Of a DNA stretch of 58,579 nucleotides, positions 17,796 through 25,152 are shown in pieces. How positions within the stretch are numbered: the first letter of the stretch is position 1; each line of letters opens with the position of its first letter. The stretch is from positions 1 to 58,579 of the forward strand of contig CALIJE010000035.1 of assembly GCA_938017825.1 (NCBI GenBank), read 5' to 3'. A program made the position numbers and the translations under genes. The notes under the pieces were generated by a model. It did no database searches, was not told the origin of the DNA, and was given only the letters and a program-made list of their open reading frames with translations. The DNA comes from an uncultured Flavobacteriaceae bacterium (GTDB lineage: Bacteria; Bacteroidota; Bacteroidia; Flavobacteriales; Flavobacteriaceae).

Positions 17796-18533
17796 ATGAC
17801 ATTCCCCAAAAATATTTTTAATTCCCATCCTCCCGAGGATGGGGATTTTTTTTTAGGGATGAAACACATACTTGGATTCAAACCAAAGAAACTCAAAATC
17901 TATAAAAAAGCGTTTCTACATCGGTCTGCAAACAAGAAGGACAAGGATGGCAATCCAATGAATTATGAACGATTGGAGTTCTTGGGAGACGCAATGCTCG
18001 GTACGATTATTTCAAGATACCTTTATAATGAAGTTCCTCTTGGCGATGAGGGCTACCTCACTAAAATGCGTTCGAAAATTGTAAGCAGGGAACACCTGAA
18101 CGAATTGGGTAAAGACCTCAATCTGATTCAGTACGTAGAGAGCCGCATTCCCAAATCACATTTTGGGGAGAATATACATGGTAATGTTTTTGAAGCCTTG
18201 GTCGGGGCGATATATCTAGATCGAGGCTATGAGTATTGTGTAAAATTTATTGAAAAGAGAGTCATTGTACCTTATGTTGACATCGAACAATTAGAGGGAA
18301 AGGTCATAAGCTATAAAAGTTTGTTGATCGAATGGTGCCAAAAGAAAAAGATGCAATTTGACTACGATGTGTATGAAGATACAGGCAAAGATCCTTTAAA
18401 ACATTTCGCAGTAAAACTTTCGATTGGAGGAAATATAGTCTCGAAAGCCAGAGCCACCTCTAAAAAGAAAGCTGAGGAAAGGGCCTCAAAACGAGCATAC
18501 TTCGCACTGCAAAACAAAATAGAAAATACCTGA
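17796..18533 (+). CDS. rnc: Ribonuclease III
   Basis: Protein of 245 residues. The RNase III signature ERLEFLGDAMLG starts near residue 50 with the catalytic acidic residues, the second acidic cluster is in NVFEALVGAIYLDRG, and a double-stranded RNA binding domain occupies about residues 170-240. It cleaves double-stranded RNA in rRNA processing and mRNA decay. I keep the ATG at 17796 because the first 20 residues (FPKNIFNS...DGDFF) look like the usual flavobacterial N-terminus; the alternative is ATG 17859. Codons 9-20 form a perfect terminator-like hairpin, listed separately. Confidence 0.94.
   Translation: MTFPKNIFNSHPPEDGDFFLGMKHILGFKPKKLKIYKKAFLHRSANKKDKDGNPMNYERLEFLGDAMLGTIISRYLYNEVPLGDEGYLTKMRSKIVSREHLNELGKDLNLIQYVESRIPKSHFGENIHGNVFEALVGAIYLDRGYEYCVKFIEKRVIVPYVDIEQLEGKVISYKSLLIEWCQKKKMQFDYDVYEDTGKDPLKHFAVKLSIGGNIVSKARATSKKKAEERASKRAYFALQNKIENT
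17820..17854 (+). terminator. Terminator-like hairpin inside the start of rnc
   Basis: A 12-bp stem (17820-17831 with 17836-17847, one U-G pair), CCCG loop, then nine consecutive T. It lies 26 bases after the fabF stop and within rnc codons 9-20, which read NSHPPEDGDFF. It has every mark of an intrinsic terminator. Ribosomes starting rnc would melt it, so it could act as a translation-dependent attenuator. Confidence 0.75.
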
Positions 18534-18613
18534 ATTTCTGCCTTGTGTAACCGAATGGTTAAGATTTATCTTAAAAACCATTACGAAAGCCCTATTTTAG
18601 GCCATTTTCCCAA

Positions 18614-18645
18614 TTAGACGTATATTTACAGCTTACATAATTTTG
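18614..18645 (+). promoter_or_regulatory. Promoter of the IPExxxVDY-pyk unit
   Basis: TTAG (18614-18617), 20-base spacer, then TAATTTTG (18638-18645), an exact -7 match. The predicted start near 18651 would leave an ATG at 18653 without a leader, which favours the ATG at 18674. Confidence 0.55.
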
Positions 18646-18673
18646 TTCTGGCATGACAGCAGTACATAAAATT

Positions 18674-19120
18674 ATGGGCGATTTTTACGAGGACCCATTC
18701 GATTTGGTGGCGGTACATAGTAGTTTGGAAGACTATGAACTTGCTTATTTCATTAACAAGCGATTGAAGTCGAAGTTTCGAAGAACCGAAAACGATTTTG
18801 AGTTATCACCTCAAGTATCCTTCCCAATTTTCGAATGGCGAGACGAACCAAATGAGATGCATTGGACGTTGGTGACCAATAGTAGTTTAAGCGAAAACAA
18901 CGCTCCGAGGACCGATCTTTTTAAAGAAGAAAAAGCATATACAGCGCATCGCTTGGTACCTGAACGAAAAGAAGTAGATTACTTCTTGAAAGTGGAACAA
19001 ATGCACGGAAATGTTGAGGCCGATGTCGTAAAACCCTTGCTGTCTATTCCTAAAATAGTAACTGCCTACAAAATTGATGTAGACAGTCTAAAGTCAAAAA
19101 ACAACCTAATATTTTTATAA
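18674..19120 (+). CDS. IPExxxVDY family protein
   Basis: Protein of 148 residues from ATG 18674 (MGDFYEDPF); an upstream ATG at 18653 adds seven residues but falls at the predicted transcription start. The family is named for its motif, here VPERKEVDYFLKV. FPIFEWRDEP and LIPKIV-like C-terminal strands are also typical. It is restricted to Bacteroidota and is regularly found next to pyk; its function is unknown. The stop overlaps the pyk ATG by one base (TAATG), so the two are translationally coupled. Confidence 0.85.
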   Translation: MGDFYEDPFDLVAVHSSLEDYELAYFINKRLKSKFRRTENDFELSPQVSFPIFEWRDEPNEMHWTLVTNSSLSENNAPRTDLFKEEKAYTAHRLVPERKEVDYFLKVEQMHGNVEADVVKPLLSIPKIVTAYKIDVDSLKSKNNLIFL

Positions 19121-20562
19121 TGCCAAACCGCAAAAAGACAAAGATAGTAGCAACCCTTGGCCCTGCAACAAGCAACAAGGAAGTGCTCAAGAGCATGATC
19201 GAAGCAGGGGTGAATGTCTTTAGAATCAATTTTTCCCATGCCAATTACGATGATGTTGATGAGCGTATACAGATGATTCGCGAGCTGAATGATGAAATGA
19301 ACACCAATGTCGCCATTCTTGCTGACTTACAGGGGCCTAAGCTAAGAGTTGGTGTCATGGCTGGGGAGATTGTTGTTTCTCCTGATGATGAAATCGATTT
19401 TGTAACAGGAGAACCTTTTGAAGGAACTTCGGAGCGCGTATATATGAACTATGATTCGTTTCCTCAAGATGTGAAGCCAGGGGAACTTATATTATTAGAC
19501 GATGGTAAACTTATGTTCCAAGTGGTTTCAACGAACGGGAAAGATCAGGTTAGGGCCAAAGTCATTCAAGGGGGTCCTCTAAAATCTAAAAAAGGGGTGA
19601 ACCTGCCCAATACGAATATTTCGCTCCCTGCGCTCACCGAAAAAGATGTTAAAGATGCGATTTATGCGATTTCCAAAAAGGTAGATTGGATTGCGCTGTC
19701 ATTTGTCCGATTTAGCCAAGATTTAATTGACCTTCAAGATTTAATCAAAGAGCATTCAGAACATAAGATTCCCATAATTGCCAAAATCGAAAAACCTGAA
19801 GCCGTTGAAAATATCGATAAGATAGTTTCGTATTGCGACGGACTCATGGTTGCGCGTGGTGATTTAGGTGTTGAGGTCCCCGCTCACGAAGTACCCTTAA
19901 TACAGAAGCAGTTAGTGCTGCGTGCCAAACGTGCCCGAATCCCAGTAATCATTGCCACTCAAATGATGGAGACCATGATTACTAGTCTTACCCCAACAAG
20001 AGCGGAGGTAAACGATGTAGCGAATTCAGTAATGGATGGTGCAGATGCGGTGATGCTATCGGGCGAGACCTCTGTGGGCAATTACCCTGTTCAGGTCATC
20101 GAAAAGATGTCTAGCATTTTACATAGTGTAGAAGGTTCTGACCTCATTCATGTGCCTCATGACCCACCCCATATTAGAACGAATAGATATATCACCAAGT
20201 CGGTATGCTATCATGCGGCGATTATGGCAAATGAAATAAAAGCAAAAGCAATTTCCACACTCACTAATAGTGGTTATACTGCCTTTCAGATTTCGGCCTG
20301 GAGACCAGACGCCCATATATTGGTGTTTACTTCGAACCGGAGAATACTAACACAATTGAGTTTACTATGGGGGGTTAATGCGTTTTTTTATGATAAGTTC
20401 GTATCTACTGACGAAACTATAGATGATGTAAACAAGATTGCCTGCCAAAAAGGATTTTTAGAAGTAGGCGATATGCTCATTAGCCTTGCCGCTATGCCCA
20501 TTAAGGCAAAAGGAATGGTAAACACCCTAAGGGTAACAGAAATTGAAACGTGTAATTTTTAA
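19120..20562 (+). CDS. pyk: Pyruvate kinase
   Basis: Protein of 480 residues, full length. KTKIVATLGPAT, FRINFSHAN, ILADLQGPKLRVG and the catalytic lysine/metal region IIAKIEKPEAVENID are all present, followed by MVARGDLGVEVP and the C-terminal allosteric domain. It converts phosphoenolpyruvate and ADP to pyruvate and ATP. It is coupled to the IPExxxVDY gene and ends at a bidirectional terminator shared with the PAS gene. Confidence 0.97.
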   Translation: MPNRKKTKIVATLGPATSNKEVLKSMIEAGVNVFRINFSHANYDDVDERIQMIRELNDEMNTNVAILADLQGPKLRVGVMAGEIVVSPDDEIDFVTGEPFEGTSERVYMNYDSFPQDVKPGELILLDDGKLMFQVVSTNGKDQVRAKVIQGGPLKSKKGVNLPNTNISLPALTEKDVKDAIYAISKKVDWIALSFVRFSQDLIDLQDLIKEHSEHKIPIIAKIEKPEAVENIDKIVSYCDGLMVARGDLGVEVPAHEVPLIQKQLVLRAKRARIPVIIATQMMETMITSLTPTRAEVNDVANSVMDGADAVMLSGETSVGNYPVQVIEKMSSILHSVEGSDLIHVPHDPPHIRTNRYITKSVCYHAAIMANEIKAKAISTLTNSGYTAFQISAWRPDAHILVFTSNRRILTQLSLLWGVNAFFYDKFVSTDETIDDVNKIACQKGFLEVGDMLISLAAMPIKAKGMVNTLRVTEIETCNF

Positions 20563-20577
20563 TGGAATTTTGATCAT

Positions 20578-20612
20578 AAAAAAGCCTCGATTCAAAATAA
20601 TCGAGGCTTTTT
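20578..20612. terminator. Bidirectional terminator between pyk and the PAS gene
   Basis: A 12-bp stem AAAGCCTCGATT/AATCGAGGCTTT around a CAAAAT loop with T-tracts on both strands. The GCCTCGA core equals that of the OmpA terminator at 4191. Confidence 0.88.
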
Positions 20613-20631
20613 ACTTGCAGCATACAAACAC

Positions 20632-21153
20632 TTAAGCTACTTCTTTTTCATAGGCTATAAAGTGCACTACTTTTTTTTGATTATTGAAAATAGGTTGTGC
20701 CTTGATCCAACATTTATAAGGGCTGCCATCTTTTCGGTAGTTTAAGACAATGGCTTCAAAAGGTTTTTTATCCTTTACGGCATCAGAAATGTACTGCCTA
20801 GTCTCGGCAGAGGTTTCTTTTCCTTGAAACATTTTAGGAGTTTTACCCAGTACCTCTTCAGGATTATATCCGTTCATTTCTACCATATTCTTGGTAGCAT
20901 GAACAATCTTTAAACTAGCATCGGTAACGACCACTACATGTCCTTTTTGAAATAGCTCTTGCTCAAATGTCAACGGGGTAACCCATCGATGGTCAGCAGC
21001 TATTTTGTCTAGTATGGCAGCATCTTGCGAAGATTTTAATATTCTTCCAAAATATTCTGAATATAGATCCCACGAAGTTAGCGGCAGGCCTTTTATCTGA
21101 TGAGCACTATAAAATTCTTCTGCAGCCTTATCAAAATGTACAAGTTCGTTCAT
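20632..21153 (-). CDS. PAS domain protein
   Basis: Protein of 173 residues: an N-terminal helical part of about 65 residues, then one PAS domain (VVVVTDASLKIVHATKN, GYNPEEVLGKTPKMFQG, NYRKDGSPYKCWIKAQPIF). The spacing is like that of LOV domains, but the flavin-binding cysteine motif (GRNCRFLQ type) is replaced by GKTPKMFQG, so blue-light photochemistry of the LOV type is not expected. No kinase, cyclase or DNA-binding output is attached, so it would act as a single-domain sensor or adaptor. The AraC-type gene starts 172 bases away in the opposite direction. Confidence 0.82.
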   Translation of the reverse strand: MNELVHFDKAAEEFYSAHQIKGLPLTSWDLYSEYFGRILKSSQDAAILDKIAADHRWVTPLTFEQELFQKGHVVVVTDASLKIVHATKNMVEMNGYNPEEVLGKTPKMFQGKETSAETRQYISDAVKDKKPFEAIVLNYRKDGSPYKCWIKAQPIFNNQKKVVHFIAYEKEVA

Positions 21154-21249
21154 AAGAATATATCTAACGTTTTAGCCGGATTTAGTCCCAATAATACAGA
21201 AAATTTAAAAAGCCCAGAAAATATTAGGAGTGATTAACTCTTTTGTTTG

Positions 21250-21272
21250 ATCATTAACTGTAATTAAATGAT
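21250..21272. promoter_or_regulatory. Imperfect palindrome upstream of the AraC gene
   Basis: ATCATT and AATGAT are separated by 11 bases in the divergent PAS/AraC gene region, 54 bases before the AraC start. It could be an operator for autoregulation; A+T-rich chance is not excluded. Confidence 0.3.
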
Positions 21273-21325
21273 TTGATACTCGTAAGTCTGAACAAAAAAA
21301 TAAGACAAAGAAGAAGTAAAGCGCA

Positions 21326-22186
21326 ATGTCCCATACAATGAAATACGAATATTATAGCTCTAGTTCAAAATCAATTCTAGGTCTTTCGGAAGACCTTGCG
21401 ACCGATTGGAACAATTTTACCATAGTAGATCGCACCATAAAAATACTCTGGAATAGGAATAAGAGCGTAGCTCGATTTATGATCGATGATTTAGAGGTTT
21501 CACTAAAGCCTAATCAAATGGTGACGCTTACGTATTTGCAGCATGTTGCCTTTAAGGAGTCGGAACCACCGCTTACGGCATTTACATTCAACAGAGAATT
21601 CTATTGTATTTCCGATCATGACCATGAGGTTAGCTGTAACGGCATTCTGTTTTTTGGGACTCAAGACCTACCGATTATTACTATTCCCAAAGAGCAGGAA
21701 CTCAAGTTCGATTCCTTATATAACATTTTTGTCGATGAGTTTAGAACCCCGGATAAAATTCAAGGCGACATGCTTCAAATGTTGTTAAAACGTCTGATTA
21801 TTATCGCAACCCGCTTGGCTAAAACCCAATTGATCGTAAAAAAATTAGATAATGATCAAATAGATGTAATTAGAAAATTCAACGTTTTGGTAGATGAGCA
21901 CTATAAGACCAAACGCAAGGTAAGCGATTACGCCGAATTGCTTTTTAAATCCCCAAAAACCCTGTCCAACCTGTTTGGCATGTACAATCAAAAATCCCCA
22001 CAGCAACTTATTCAAGAACGAATTGCCTTGGAAGCAAGAAGATTGCTTCGTTTTACTGATATGCAAAACCAGGAGATCGCATACGAACTTGGATTTAACG
22101 ACCCATCTCATTTTAGCAGATTCTTCAAGAAAATGACCAATTGCTCACCTACAGGGTTTCGTGATTCGAACAGAATACACGCCTAA
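21326..22186 (+). CDS. AraC family transcriptional regulator
   Basis: Protein of 286 residues. The first 170 residues look like a cupin-type sensing domain (short beta strands, CISDHDHEVSCNGILFF). The C-terminal 100 residues are an AraC/XylS DNA-binding domain with two helix-turn-helix units: AELLFKSPKTLSNLF and the signature IAYELGFNDPSHFSRFFKKMTN. The Cys/His-rich centre of the sensor could bind a metal, which is a guess. The genes downstream on the same strand (22278-23482) are natural targets. The start follows AAGAAGTAAAG. Confidence 0.88.
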   Translation: MSHTMKYEYYSSSSKSILGLSEDLATDWNNFTIVDRTIKILWNRNKSVARFMIDDLEVSLKPNQMVTLTYLQHVAFKESEPPLTAFTFNREFYCISDHDHEVSCNGILFFGTQDLPIITIPKEQELKFDSLYNIFVDEFRTPDKIQGDMLQMLLKRLIIIATRLAKTQLIVKKLDNDQIDVIRKFNVLVDEHYKTKRKVSDYAELLFKSPKTLSNLFGMYNQKSPQQLIQERIALEARRLLRFTDMQNQEIAYELGFNDPSHFSRFFKKMTNCSPTGFRDSNRIHA

Positions 22187-22224
22187 AGGGAAAGCTGTAC
22201 AAGTCTTCGGGTAATTGTTCCTAA

Positions 22225-22280
22225 CATCTTACGTGCATTGCATTGCATCTTTGCCATGTAATTAAAAGTAACGTAAGATG
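22225..22280. repeat. 10-bp inverted repeat ending on the start codon of the next gene
   Basis: CATCTTACGT (22225-22234) and its exact complement ACGTAAGATG (22271-22280) flank 36 bases. The right arm includes the ATG of the 51-residue gene. Between the arms is GCATTGCATTGCAT, a short 5-base tandem repeat. It may be a paired operator or, in RNA, a hairpin hiding the start codon. Confidence 0.55.
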
Positions 22281-22433
22281 AAAAAAACTCAAAAATCAAT
22301 TTTTAATCTCATTGAGATTTTCGGGCGTGCTAAAAGTGCGACCATTAAAGCGTTGGATTCTAAAACGCATTGTGAAGAAAAGCATCACCACGATTTCTAC
22401 TGTGATGCCGAAAAACCCTATATATCAAATTAA
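22278..22433 (+). CDS. Small Cys/His-rich protein of 51 residues
   Basis: The reading frame starts MKKTQKSIFNLIEIFGRAKS and ends in CEEKHHHDFYCDAEKPYISN. It is not recognised as any named family. The N-terminal half is basic and could form an amphipathic helix; the C-terminal half has two cysteines, three histidines and acidic residues within twelve positions, a plausible metal site. It lies 91 bases after the AraC regulator and 59 bases before the AhpD-like gene, on the same strand, so it is probably the first gene of that unit. Composition and placement support a real gene, but 51 codons could be chance. Confidence 0.55.
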   Translation: MKKTQKSIFNLIEIFGRAKSATIKALDSKTHCEEKHHHDFYCDAEKPYISN

Positions 22434-22492
22434 GAAAGGCTATTGAAAAAACAGTAGCAGACAAATCGTTTAACAATAAAAAAACAAAAAAG

Positions 22493-23041
22493 ATGAGCAC
22501 ATTTAATGTTCCAAAAAGATCAGAAGTAACAGAAAACAATCAGGCTATTTTCGACAATCTTGAAAGTGCCTTGGGCTTTGTGCCCAACCTTTACGCAACC
22601 TATGCCCACTCGGATAATGCCTTAACGAACTATTTGGCCCTAAGCAATGCCAAAACTTCATTAAACGCCAAACAGAAAGAGGTAGTAAATTTGGCGGTAA
22701 GCGAGGTGAACAATTGCACCTATTGTTTATCAGCCCATACTGCGATAGGAAAGATGAACGGCTTCAACGATGCCGAAATCTTAGAACTACGGGCCGGAAC
22801 CGCATCTTTCGACCCAAAATTGAATGCCTTGGCCCAATTAGCCAAAAATATTACAGAAAACAGAGGTGCTACCGATGTAGCTGTGATAGACAATTTCTTG
22901 AATGCTGGCTGGACAAGGGAAAACCTTGTAGACACCATTGTGTTGGTCGGAGATAAAACTATATCGAACTATTTACACAAGACCACACAGGTTCCAATTG
23001 ATTTTCCAGAAGCAAGACCATTGGAGGCTACAACGGTATAA
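22493..23041 (+). CDS. AhpD-like carboxymuconolactone decarboxylase family protein
   Basis: Protein of 182 residues with the AhpD redox motif Cys75-x-x-Cys78 and His82 in NNCTYCLSAHTAIGK. The whole domain (PNLYATYAHSDNALTNYLAL before the motif, helices after it) matches the peroxidase-related branch of the family. Such proteins reduce peroxides or act as disulfide reductants; which applies here is not known. There is no signal peptide. It is followed after 33 bases by a secreted cupredoxin-like gene and preceded by the Cys/His small protein and an AraC regulator, which suggests a response to oxidants or metals. Confidence 0.87.
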   Translation: MSTFNVPKRSEVTENNQAIFDNLESALGFVPNLYATYAHSDNALTNYLALSNAKTSLNAKQKEVVNLAVSEVNNCTYCLSAHTAIGKMNGFNDAEILELRAGTASFDPKLNALAQLAKNITENRGATDVAVIDNFLNAGWTRENLVDTIVLVGDKTISNYLHKTTQVPIDFPEARPLEATTV

Positions 23042-23074
23042 TCACAATTTTATATAAACTTTAAACATAATATC

Positions 23075-23482
23075 ATGAAAAAAGTAATCACAGTATTTGT
23101 ATTAGCGGTTGGAACACTGTTTTCTGCCAATGCCCAGGACAATATGATGAAGAAAGATAAAATGTCCAAGGACATTACAAGAATCATCTCATTGGAACAA
23201 ACAACAGGGGAATTCACCCAGAAACAGATTACCGTTTCCGAGGGCACCTACGTTTTTGAAATTTCAAATAATGCGGTGGGTCATGAAGTAGGTTTTGTGC
23301 TGGTGAAACAAGGCCAAGATATATCTAAACCAGAAAATCATATTCAAACGGCATATGTCACCGAGGTTGTAAAGACTGGAAAAAAACAAACTTCCAAACC
23401 GACCAAATTGGAAAAGGGAACGTATGTTTATTTTTGTCCAATGAACCCAACTTCTACGGATAATACACTAATTGTAAATTAA
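23075..23482 (+). CDS. Secreted cupredoxin-like protein with an incomplete copper site
   Basis: Protein of 135 residues with a clear signal peptide ending FSANAQ. Residues 45-135 look like a cupredoxin beta barrel: EGTYVFEISNNAVGHEVGF with His70, then GTYVYFCPMNPT with Cys121 and Met123. A type 1 copper site normally has Cys followed by a second His and a Met; the second His is missing, so it may bind copper differently, or not at all. A strongly methionine- and lysine-rich stretch (NMMKKDKMSKD) follows the signal peptide. Last gene of the AraC-linked unit; a terminator follows. Confidence 0.82.
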   Translation: MKKVITVFVLAVGTLFSANAQDNMMKKDKMSKDITRIISLEQTTGEFTQKQITVSEGTYVFEISNNAVGHEVGFVLVKQGQDISKPENHIQTAYVTEVVKTGKKQTSKPTKLEKGTYVYFCPMNPTSTDNTLIVN

Positions 23483-23503
23483 CGGTTTACTGGTTGGTAG
23501 ATA

Positions 23504-23538
23504 AGCTCAATGGATGGTTATATCCGTTGGGCTTTTTT
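23504..23538 (+). terminator. Terminator after the cupredoxin-like gene
   Basis: AGCTCAATGGAT pairs imperfectly with ATCCGTTGGGCT (two G-U pairs) over a GGTTAT loop, followed by TTTTTT. It lies 21 bases after the stop and also faces the convergent dinB gene. Confidence 0.7.
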
Positions 23539-23540
23539 AA

Positions 23541-24641
23541 TTAAAAATCGAATTTCAGCTGTACTGAAACATGCTCTTCTTTTTTGGCCGGTTTTTCTTT
23601 TTCAGTGTTCAAATTGGCAAGTGAAATTCCCAAAAGCCGCACTGAATTCTCCATTTTTTCCTGGTATAACAACTCTTTTGCCGTTTCTAGAATCAATTCT
23701 TTTTCAGCAACAAAATAAGGTAAGGTCTTGCTTCGGGTCTGCAGGGTAAAATCACTGTATTTTATTTTTAAGGTGATGGTCTTACCGGCAATTCCAGACT
23801 TTTTTAAACGCCGTTCGATTTCTGTGGCGATATGTTCTAAACGTTCGAGCATAAAAACCTCGCTGCTTAAGTTTTCACTAAAGGTACGTTCCGCCCCCAA
23901 TGATTTCGGAATGCGATGTGGTTTTACTTCGCTATGATGAATACCCCGAACAACATTGAAATAATAACCACCGCTTTTTCCAAATTTTTCTTCAAGGAAT
24001 TCGAACGATTTGGCCTTTAGGTCTTTTCCCGTAAATATGCCCAATTTGTACATTTTTTCTGCGGTAACTTTTCCAACACCATAAAATTTTCGAATATCAA
24101 GCTCTTCCAAAAAAGAGATTACCTCCTCAGGGTTGACCGTTTTTTGACCATTTGGTTTGTTATAATCGCTAGCGACCTTAGCTATGAACTTATTTATGCT
24201 TATGCCTGCAGATGCCGTAAGCTGTAGCTCTTGGAAGATACGTTGACGAATTTCTTGAGCGATCAAGGTCGCGGAAGGATTTCCCTTTTTGTTCGTAGTC
24301 ACATCAAGATATGCCTCGTCTAGAGAGAGCGGTTCTACGAGATCCGTGTAATCATAGAATATTTGGCGAATACTTTTCGATATTTCACTGTAGCGATCGT
24401 AACGCGGTTTAACGAAAATAAGCGCAGCACAATTGCGTTTGGCAATTACACTGCTCATAGCACTTCTTACGCCAAATTTTCGTGCTTCATAGCTCGCTGC
24501 CGAAACGACACCTCTTTGCGAATTACCACCAACAGCTATGGGCTTGCCTCTTAATTCTGGATTATCCAATTGCTCTACTGAGGCATAGAAGGCATCCATG
24601 TCAACATGTATGATTTTTCGCAATGGGAATTCGTTGGGCAT
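23541..24641 (-). CDS. dinB: DNA polymerase IV
   Basis: Y-family polymerase of 366 residues. HVDMDAFYASVEQ near the N-terminus and SLDEAYLDVT near residue 105 carry the catalytic carboxylates; helix-hairpin-helix FYGVGKVTAEKM and the little-finger domain follow. The C-terminus ends SVQLKFDF, a QLxLF-like peptide that would bind the sliding clamp. It performs translesion synthesis. It is divergent from the CYTH gene; no LexA-type operator could be recognised. Confidence 0.94.
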   Translation of the reverse strand: MPNEFPLRKIIHVDMDAFYASVEQLDNPELRGKPIAVGGNSQRGVVSAASYEARKFGVRSAMSSVIAKRNCAALIFVKPRYDRYSEISKSIRQIFYDYTDLVEPLSLDEAYLDVTTNKKGNPSATLIAQEIRQRIFQELQLTASAGISINKFIAKVASDYNKPNGQKTVNPEEVISFLEELDIRKFYGVGKVTAEKMYKLGIFTGKDLKAKSFEFLEEKFGKSGGYYFNVVRGIHHSEVKPHRIPKSLGAERTFSENLSSEVFMLERLEHIATEIERRLKKSGIAGKTITLKIKYSDFTLQTRSKTLPYFVAEKELILETAKELLYQEKMENSVRLLGISLANLNTEKEKPAKKEEHVSVQLKFDF

Positions 24642-24678
24642 AAACGAATTTAAGGCTTATCTTAGATCAAAAGGAAGT

Positions 24679-25152
24679 ATGGTTGAAATTGAACGGAAGT
24701 ATTTAGTGCATTCCGATGCGTTTAAATCAGATACATCTTCGAAGCAGCGAATTGTTCAAGGATTTCTCAATAGTGTTCCTGAGCGCACGGTTCGCGTGCG
24801 AATAAAGGGCGATAGGGGATACTTGACCATTAAAGGAAAATCAAATGACTCGGGAACTACCCGATATGAGTGGGAAGAAGTCATTGCCTTAAGCGACGCC
24901 AAGGACTTATTGAATTTATGTGAAGAGGGGATTGTTGAAAAAATACGTTACGAAGCCCCCTTTGGAAATCATATTTTTGAGATTGATGAATTTCTTGGTT
25001 TGAATAAGGGACTTGTAATTGCCGAGGTTGAACTTAAATCTGAGGAAGAGACCTTCATAAAACCCGATTGGTTAGGCCGAGAAGTCACTGGAGAAGTGAA
25101 ATACTACAATTCCCAACTGAGTAAGAACCCATATAAAAATTGGAAAAAATGA
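24679..25152 (+). CDS. CYTH domain protein
   Basis: Protein of 157 residues beginning MVEIERKYLV, the ExExK signature of the CYTH/triphosphate tunnel metalloenzyme superfamily, which places the start at 24679 rather than at upstream in-frame codons overlapping dinB. RVRIKGDRGYLTIKGK and the EIDEF/IAEVELKSEEE strands provide the basic and acidic tunnel residues. Members hydrolyse inorganic triphosphate or nucleoside triphosphates, or cyclise ATP; tripolyphosphatase is the usual activity for bacterial members of this short type. TATCTTAG 25 bases before the start may be its -7 box. Its stop overlaps the next ATG (ATGA). Confidence 0.9.
   Translation: MVEIERKYLVHSDAFKSDTSSKQRIVQGFLNSVPERTVRVRIKGDRGYLTIKGKSNDSGTTRYEWEEVIALSDAKDLLNLCEEGIVEKIRYEAPFGNHIFEIDEFLGLNKGLVIAEVELKSEEETFIKPDWLGREVTGEVKYYNSQLSKNPYKNWKK

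Noticed and set aside
17859-18533. rnc starting at ATG 17859, downstream of the hairpin
   Set aside because: It would neatly separate the terminator from the gene, but the 20 residues it removes resemble the usual flavobacterial RNase III N-terminus. Kept as the less likely alternative.
24598-24678. N-terminal extension of the CYTH gene to 24598
   Set aside because: It overlaps the start of the divergent dinB gene and precedes the conserved MVEIERK start.
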